Positions 4,920 to 8,334 of a stretch of 8,334 nt of DNA are shown here, one piece after another (positions within the stretch are counted from its first letter, which is position 1; each line of letters starts with the position of its first letter). This stretch comes from an uncultured Anaerotruncus sp. (lineage in GTDB: Bacteria > Bacillota > Clostridia > Oscillospirales > Ruminococcaceae). The notes beneath the pieces are model-generated. The model made no database searches, was not told where the DNA came from, and saw only the letters and a program-made list of their open reading frames with translations. Location: assembly GCF_902490045.1 (NCBI RefSeq), contig NZ_CABUCJ010000107.1, positions 1 to 8,334 on the forward strand. The letters are read 5' to 3'. A program made the translations under genes and the position numbers.

Positions 4920-7411
4920 TGCGTTTCCTCCCCGGAATCGGGCGTTTCGTCAAACCAGGAGGCGGGCGGCGGCTCGGGCGGGCCGTCCGCGTCCTCTTCG
5001 CGCGGGCCGTCCGGCTCCTTCCACTCGGCCGCCGGCTCCCCGCCGTCCAGCTCGTCGGTCATCTCCCGCAGAGGAGGCCGCGGCGGGTCGTCGGGCGTTT
5101 TCCCGTACCGCTTCCAGAGCAGCAGGTAGACGGCCAGCAGCAGCGCCGCGCCCAGCGTGAGGGTGACGCCGGCGTAGAGGCCGGGCGTCGTGTAGGTGAA
5201 GCGGATGACGTTGTCCCCGGCGGGCGCGCGCACCGCCATGAAGCCGAGCGCGGCCTTTTCGATCCGGGCGGGCTCGCCGTTCACGGTGGCGGACCAGCCG
5301 GAATCGTAGGGTACCGAGTAAAAGACGAGGTTTTCCCGCGGCAGGTCGATGCGGGAGGTAAAGCCGCGGCTGTCGGTTGTGAATTCATAGCCGGCGGTCT
5401 CCCGCCGCGCGAGGCAGTCGGCGAAATAGTCCTCCTCGTCGAGGCTTCCATAGTACTCCTCGGGCATATATTCGAGGATATCGCCGTGGCGGCCGGCCGC
5501 CTCGTCCTTGAGGACGAGCGCGTGCAGCAGCACGGCGGCGCGGTCCTCCTCGGGGACCGCCTCGAGGTCGCGCACGGTGATATAGTAGTCGTAGGTGAAG
5601 CCCATGGGGATGAAATAGTCGTTCTCATAGAGGTTGTAGCCGAGCTGGACCGACCGGGGCTCCCAGCCGGGCATCGGCTCCTGCTCGGGGTCGTCCGTCT
5701 TGATGAAGAGCCAGCGCACCGAAAGCAGCGGGCGCAGCTGGTAATATTCCGTTTCGGGCTTGGAGGAGACGTCCCGCTTGACGCCCACCTTGGGGTAGAA
5801 TTCCATGATCGAGACGGGCACGATCGAATGGAAGGCCTGGATGTTGGGCAGGTGCCAGAACATGCCGAGGTTGTCCATGCCGTGGTAGATGTCCGCGCGG
5901 GCAAAGACGCCGTCGTCGGGCAGCTCGAGCTCGTAACGGCCCGCCAGCGCGGTGTCGCGCAGGAAATCGGGCTTGTCCGAATGGGTTTTGCCGGTTGCGA
6001 TGAAGGTGATCGAATAGCTCGCGCACACAAAGCAGAGCGCGGCGGTCATGATGCGCATAAACGCCTTTGTGTTGCGCCAGCGGCGGACAATCAGCCAGAG
6101 GGCGGCCAGCGAGAGGATCGCGATGCCCGCGGTGGCCGCGAACCGCTCGGGATATTTGGCCAGCCCGATTTTGACGCCGCCGTCCGACTGGAGGGTCGGG
6201 GTGAGCCCGAGGATGGCGGTGACGACGGCGGTAAAGAGGAGCGTCCACCGGAAGCCCCTGTCGAGGTCGATCGAGCGGTTTTCAAACGCGAGCACGGTGG
6301 CGAGCGCCATCAGCAGGATGGGCATGTAGTACCAGCGCGCGTAATAGGAGTTGTTGAAGAGGATGAAGATGCTGTTGAGCCCGGGCACGAGCGCGGCGAC
6401 GGCGCAGACGAGCAGGATGCGGCGGAGCCAGTCGCGCTTGGAGCGGACGTAGGCGATGACGCCGGTCATGCTGACGAAGGGCAGCCACGCCGAAAGGGAG
6501 GCCCATTTGGCCCCGCGGTCGGGGAAGAGGTTGGGGCGGCTGGGCAGGTCGGGCGGGAAGAAGGCGGAGGAGACGATGGCGGGGTAGAGCTGCTGGTGCC
6601 AGTAGAGCCAGAGGTTCCAGCCGCTGAGCAGCTCGTCCGCGCCGGTGCGCGGGTTGCCCATGATCGCCATGACGGCGGGCAGAAAGAGCGCCATCGAAAG
6701 CAGCAGCCCAAGCACCGATTCAAACGCCGTCCAGAAGAAGCGGCGCAGGTTCATGCGCCAGTCGGGGGAGAGGGCGCGGATGATGAAATAGAGGATGACG
6801 AAGACGACCTCGCCGATGAAGAACCAGTAGTTGACAAAGGCATTGATCGCGACGGCGAGGGCAAAGACGCCCCGGCGGTTGTGTACGATCAGCTCCTCGA
6901 GGCCGACGAGCAGCAGAGGGAAGAAGATGATCGCCTCGTGGAAGTGGTTGAAAAAGATGTTGTAGACGGCGAAGCCCGAAAAGGCGTAGAGCAGCCCGCC
7001 GAAGACGGCGAAATCGCGTTCCTTCACAAACCGTTTGAGATAGAGGGTGCCGGTAAAGGCGGCGCAGGCATGCTTGAGGATGAGCAGCGGCCCCATCAGG
7101 TAAGGAACGAACGAGGTAGGGAAGGGCAGGGTCAGCCAAAAGAAGGGGCTCCCGAGCAGGTAGAAGCTGTAGGAGCCGATGAAATTGGCGCCCAGGTCGG
7201 TATACCAGTTCCAGAAGAGATCCCCCGAACGCACCGCCTCGTGGGCGAGCTTATAGAAAGGAATCTGCTGGACGTTAAAATCCCCGTAAAAGAAAAAGTA
7301 CCCCTTGTCCCAGATGATGAACGGGAGAAAGATGACGGCGGCCGTCACCAGCGCGATCAGAAACGCCCTGCGGCAGCTGCCCTTATTCTGTGTCTGTGAC
7401 GTGAGCGGCAT
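4916..7411 (-). CDS. yfhO: YfhO-family multispanning membrane protein, probable GT-C glycosyltransferase
   Basis: An 831-residue polytopic membrane protein of the YfhO family. In Bacillus, YfhO transfers lipid-carrier-linked GlcNAc to lipoteichoic acid outside the membrane. Here the first hydrophobic segment (about 16-35) is followed by an external loop with an acidic motif, YGDFNVQQIPFY (D44), the usual position of the GT-C catalytic acid. Roughly a dozen membrane segments run to about residue 470, then an external soluble domain (about 475-743), one more membrane helix (744-766), and a 65-residue cytoplasmic tail with 20 Asp/Glu and 14 Pro. A GGAGG site lies seven bases before the ATG, and an extended -10 promoter lies upstream. 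It is the first gene of an operon whose second gene is a GT2 enzyme, so the two likely form a load-and-transfer pair. The acceptor is unknown. No TTA, CTA or TCA codon occurs in about 827 consecutive codons. Confidence 0.88.
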   Translation of the reverse strand: MPLTSQTQNKGSCRRAFLIALVTAAVIFLPFIIWDKGYFFFYGDFNVQQIPFYKLAHEAVRSGDLFWNWYTDLGANFIGSYSFYLLGSPFFWLTLPFPTSFVPYLMGPLLILKHACAAFTGTLYLKRFVKERDFAVFGGLLYAFSGFAVYNIFFNHFHEAIIFFPLLLVGLEELIVHNRRGVFALAVAINAFVNYWFFIGEVVFVILYFIIRALSPDWRMNLRRFFWTAFESVLGLLLSMALFLPAVMAIMGNPRTGADELLSGWNLWLYWHQQLYPAIVSSAFFPPDLPSRPNLFPDRGAKWASLSAWLPFVSMTGVIAYVRSKRDWLRRILLVCAVAALVPGLNSIFILFNNSYYARWYYMPILLMALATVLAFENRSIDLDRGFRWTLLFTAVVTAILGLTPTLQSDGGVKIGLAKYPERFAATAGIAILSLAALWLIVRRWRNTKAFMRIMTAALCFVCASYSITFIATGKTHSDKPDFLRDTALAGRYELELPDDGVFARADIYHGMDNLGMFWHLPNIQAFHSIVPVSIMEFYPKVGVKRDVSSKPETEYYQLRPLLSVRWLFIKTDDPEQEPMPGWEPRSVQLGYNLYENDYFIPMGFTYDYYITVRDLEAVPEEDRAAVLLHALVLKDEAAGRHGDILEYMPEEYYGSLDEEDYFADCLARRETAGYEFTTDSRGFTSRIDLPRENLVFYSVPYDSGWSATVNGEPARIEKAALGFMAVRAPAGDNVIRFTYTTPGLYAGVTLTLGAALLLAVYLLLWKRYGKTPDDPPRPPLREMTDELDGGEPAAEWKEPDGPREEDADGPPEPPPASWFDETPDSGEETQ

Positions 7412-7454
7412 TGCAAAACCTCCAAGCTGACAGATGGGGAAGTTACCTTACTAA

Positions 7455-7463
7455 ATTATACCA
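7455..7463 (-). promoter_or_regulatory. Extended -10 promoter of the yfhO-GT2 operon
   Basis: On the minus strand the sequence reads TGGTATAAT, a perfect -10 hexamer (7455-7460) with the extended TGn motif. The expected -35 region (around TTTTAA) is weak, which fits an extended -10 promoter. Transcription would start near 7447, giving a leader of about 35 bases. Confidence 0.7.
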
Positions 7464-7533
7464 CAAATGACGAAGTTTAAAAGCCCGCCGAAAATTTTCC
7501 TGCAAAGGCTTTCTTTTCTTTCAGTGGCTGATA

Positions 7534-7542
7534 TGGTATGAT
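7534..7542 (+). promoter_or_regulatory. Extended -10 promoter of yfbR
   Basis: TGGTATGAT places a near-consensus -10 (TATGAT, 7537-7542) after the extended TGn motif. The -35 region is a T-rich run without a clear hexamer. Transcription would begin near 7549, downstream of the in-frame ATG at 7546, which supports ATG 7579 as the true start. Confidence 0.65.
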
Positions 7543-7565
7543 TTGATGCAGAAGACCGCCCAGGA

Positions 7566-7571
7566 AAGGAG
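7566..7571 (+). promoter_or_regulatory. Ribosome binding site fixing the yfbR start
   Basis: AAGGAG ends seven bases before the ATG at 7579. The alternative in-frame ATG at 7546 overlaps the promoter region and has no ribosome binding site. Confidence 0.8.
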
Positions 7572-7578
7572 CAGAACG

Positions 7579-8142
7579 ATGGAACCCTACGGATTTTTCG
7601 CAATGCTTTCCCGTATGAAATACATCAGCCGCTGGGGCCTCATGCGCAATTCCCGCACCGAGAACCTCAGCGAGCACACCCTCGAAACCGCCTACTTCGC
7701 CCACGCGCTCGCCCTCATCGAGGGGGCGGACCCCGCGCGGGTGGTGCTCTGCGCCCTCTATCACGATTGCAGCGAAATTCTCACCGGCGACCTGCCCACC
7801 CCCGTGAAATACCACAACCCCGCCATCAAGGAGAGCTATAAGGCCATTGAGGAGGCCGCCGCCGACCGGCTGCTCGCCACCCTGCCTCCGGAGCTGGCTG
7901 AACGATACCGTCCCTGCTTCTTCGAGGAGGACCCGCAGGTCCGCCGCCTCGTCAAGGCCGCGGACAAGCTCTCCGCGCTCGTCAAATGCATCGAGGAAAT
8001 CCGCATGGGCAACGACGATTTCCTGAGCGCCCGGGAGTCCCAGCTCACCGCCCTGCGGGAGATGGAAATCCCCGCAGTCGACGTCTTCCTGCGGGAATAC
8101 CTGCCCGCCTTCGACCGCACGCTCGACGAGATCAGCAGGTGA
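7579..8142 (+). CDS. yfbR: 5'-deoxynucleotidase YfbR, HD-domain phosphohydrolase
   Basis: A 187-residue soluble HD-superfamily enzyme that removes the 5'-phosphate from deoxyribonucleoside monophosphates, a step in pyrimidine deoxynucleotide turnover. The match to E. coli YfbR is extensive by eye: FFAMLSRMKYISRWGLMRN, RTENLSEHTLE, YHDCSEILTGDLPTPVKY, LVKAADKLSALVKCIEE and the C-terminal DEISR. The metal-binding set is complete: H33, H62-D63 and D129. The catalytic-site residues R18 and W19 are also conserved. Length is close to the 199 residues of the E. coli protein. Starting at ATG 7579 puts the HD residues at the same numbering as E. coli near the N-terminus. It has its own extended -10 promoter, divergent from the YfhO operon, and no typical terminator follows; a hairpin repeat element begins six bases after the stop. 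Confidence 0.93.
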   Translation: MEPYGFFAMLSRMKYISRWGLMRNSRTENLSEHTLETAYFAHALALIEGADPARVVLCALYHDCSEILTGDLPTPVKYHNPAIKESYKAIEEAAADRLLATLPPELAERYRPCFFEEDPQVRRLVKAADKLSALVKCIEEIRMGNDDFLSARESQLTALREMEIPAVDVFLREYLPAFDRTLDEISR

Positions 8143-8147
8143 CGGGG

Positions 8148-8334
8148 GCCGCTCAGTGAGCGGCGGAGCTTGCCGGTAGTCGACCGGCGGAGGCCTTAGA
8201 TTTGCCGCTCAGTGAGCGGCGGAGTATGTCGGTAGTCGACCGGCGGAGGTCTTAGATGTTCCGCTCATCGAGCGGGGGAGCTTGCCGGGTCCCGCCCCGG
8301 CGGGCGGGTCGACTTCTTGCTCGCCCAAGAAGTC
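8148..8334 (+). repeat. Modular hairpin repeat element, right copy (cut by window end)
   Basis: The same element as at 436-569 but in the opposite orientation and with one extra module. Two tandem 56-base modules (8149-8204, 8205-8260) each carry a CCGCTC-AGT-GAGCGG hairpin and a GCCGGT-type hairpin with loop AGTCG. The terminal module starts at 8261 with CCGCTC-ATC-GAGCGG, then the 28-base core (8283-8310) shared exactly with the left copy, then a long hairpin: 5' arm 8308-8319, loop CTCGCC, 3' arm from 8326 to the window end. There is no open frame with a ribosome binding site and no T-run, so it does not look like a gene or a simple terminator, although it may affect the 3' end of the yfbR transcript. 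Confidence 0.85.
8149..8260 (+). repeat. Two tandem 56-base repeat modules
   Basis: Modules 8149-8204 and 8205-8260 are directly adjacent, equal in length and differ at about six positions. One change (C to T at 8229 against 8173) turns a G-C pair of the second hairpin into a G-U pair rather than breaking it on the plus strand. The left element has a single equivalent module of 58 bases. There are no unique spacers, so this is not a CRISPR array. Confidence 0.85.

Noticed and set aside
4919..7399. An 826-codon open frame on the plus strand opposite the YfhO gene
   Set aside because: It is in exact register with the real gene and arises from missing TTA/CTA/TCA codons. Its protein is a low-complexity mix of Asp, Glu, Gly, Arg and Val with no motif and no ribosome binding site.
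8149..8334. CRISPR array
   Set aside because: The modules are directly tandem with no unique spacers of constant length, and the units contain internal hairpin pairs unlike CRISPR repeats.
8148..8334. A plain intrinsic terminator for yfbR
   Set aside because: Hairpins are present but none is followed by a T-run, and the repeated modular design is not explained by termination alone.

Overview
The window looks like chromosome from a GC-rich Gram-positive anaerobe, probably a clostridial lineage such as Oscillospiraceae/Ruminococcaceae. This rests on high GC with strong GGAGG-type ribosome binding sites, a CsbB-like glycosyltransferase next to a YfhO-family protein, a DUF4080-type radical SAM protein and an NhaC-family antiporter. 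Genus-level assignment is not possible from the sequence alone.

Layout: 1-395 has no convincing gene but is rich in hairpins, including a compact cloverleaf-like fold at 195-269. 396-569 holds hairpins belonging to a modular repeat element that reads on the minus strand and stops about 9 bases before the ribosome binding site of the first gene. 591-2180 (+) encodes a B12-binding-type radical SAM protein with its own terminator. 2355-3896 (+) encodes an NhaC-type Na+/H+ antiporter. A strong 15-bp hairpin at 3917-3949 separates it from a convergent two-gene minus-strand operon: a YfhO-family multispanning protein (4916-7411), then a polyprenyl-phosphate GT2 glycosyltransferase (3972-4919), overlapping by ATGA. 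A 167-base divergent promoter region (7412-7578) separates this operon from yfbR (7579-8142, +), an HD-domain 5'-deoxynucleotidase. Six bases after the yfbR stop a second, longer copy of the repeat element begins in the opposite orientation and runs off the window end.

Functionally the cleanest unit is the YfhO/GT2 operon. By analogy with Bacillus CsbB-GtcA-YfhO, the GT2 would load a sugar on a lipid carrier and YfhO would transfer it to a cell-surface polymer outside the membrane. The other genes (radical SAM, antiporter, nucleotidase) are separate transcription units with no evident shared pathway.

The most unusual content is the repeat element. Both copies consist of modules made of a CCGCTC-type hairpin and a GCCGGT-type hairpin, then a terminal module with an identical 28-base core and a long hairpin. 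Two base pairs of that long hairpin differ between the copies, and both differ by compensatory changes, so the base pairing itself appears to be conserved.
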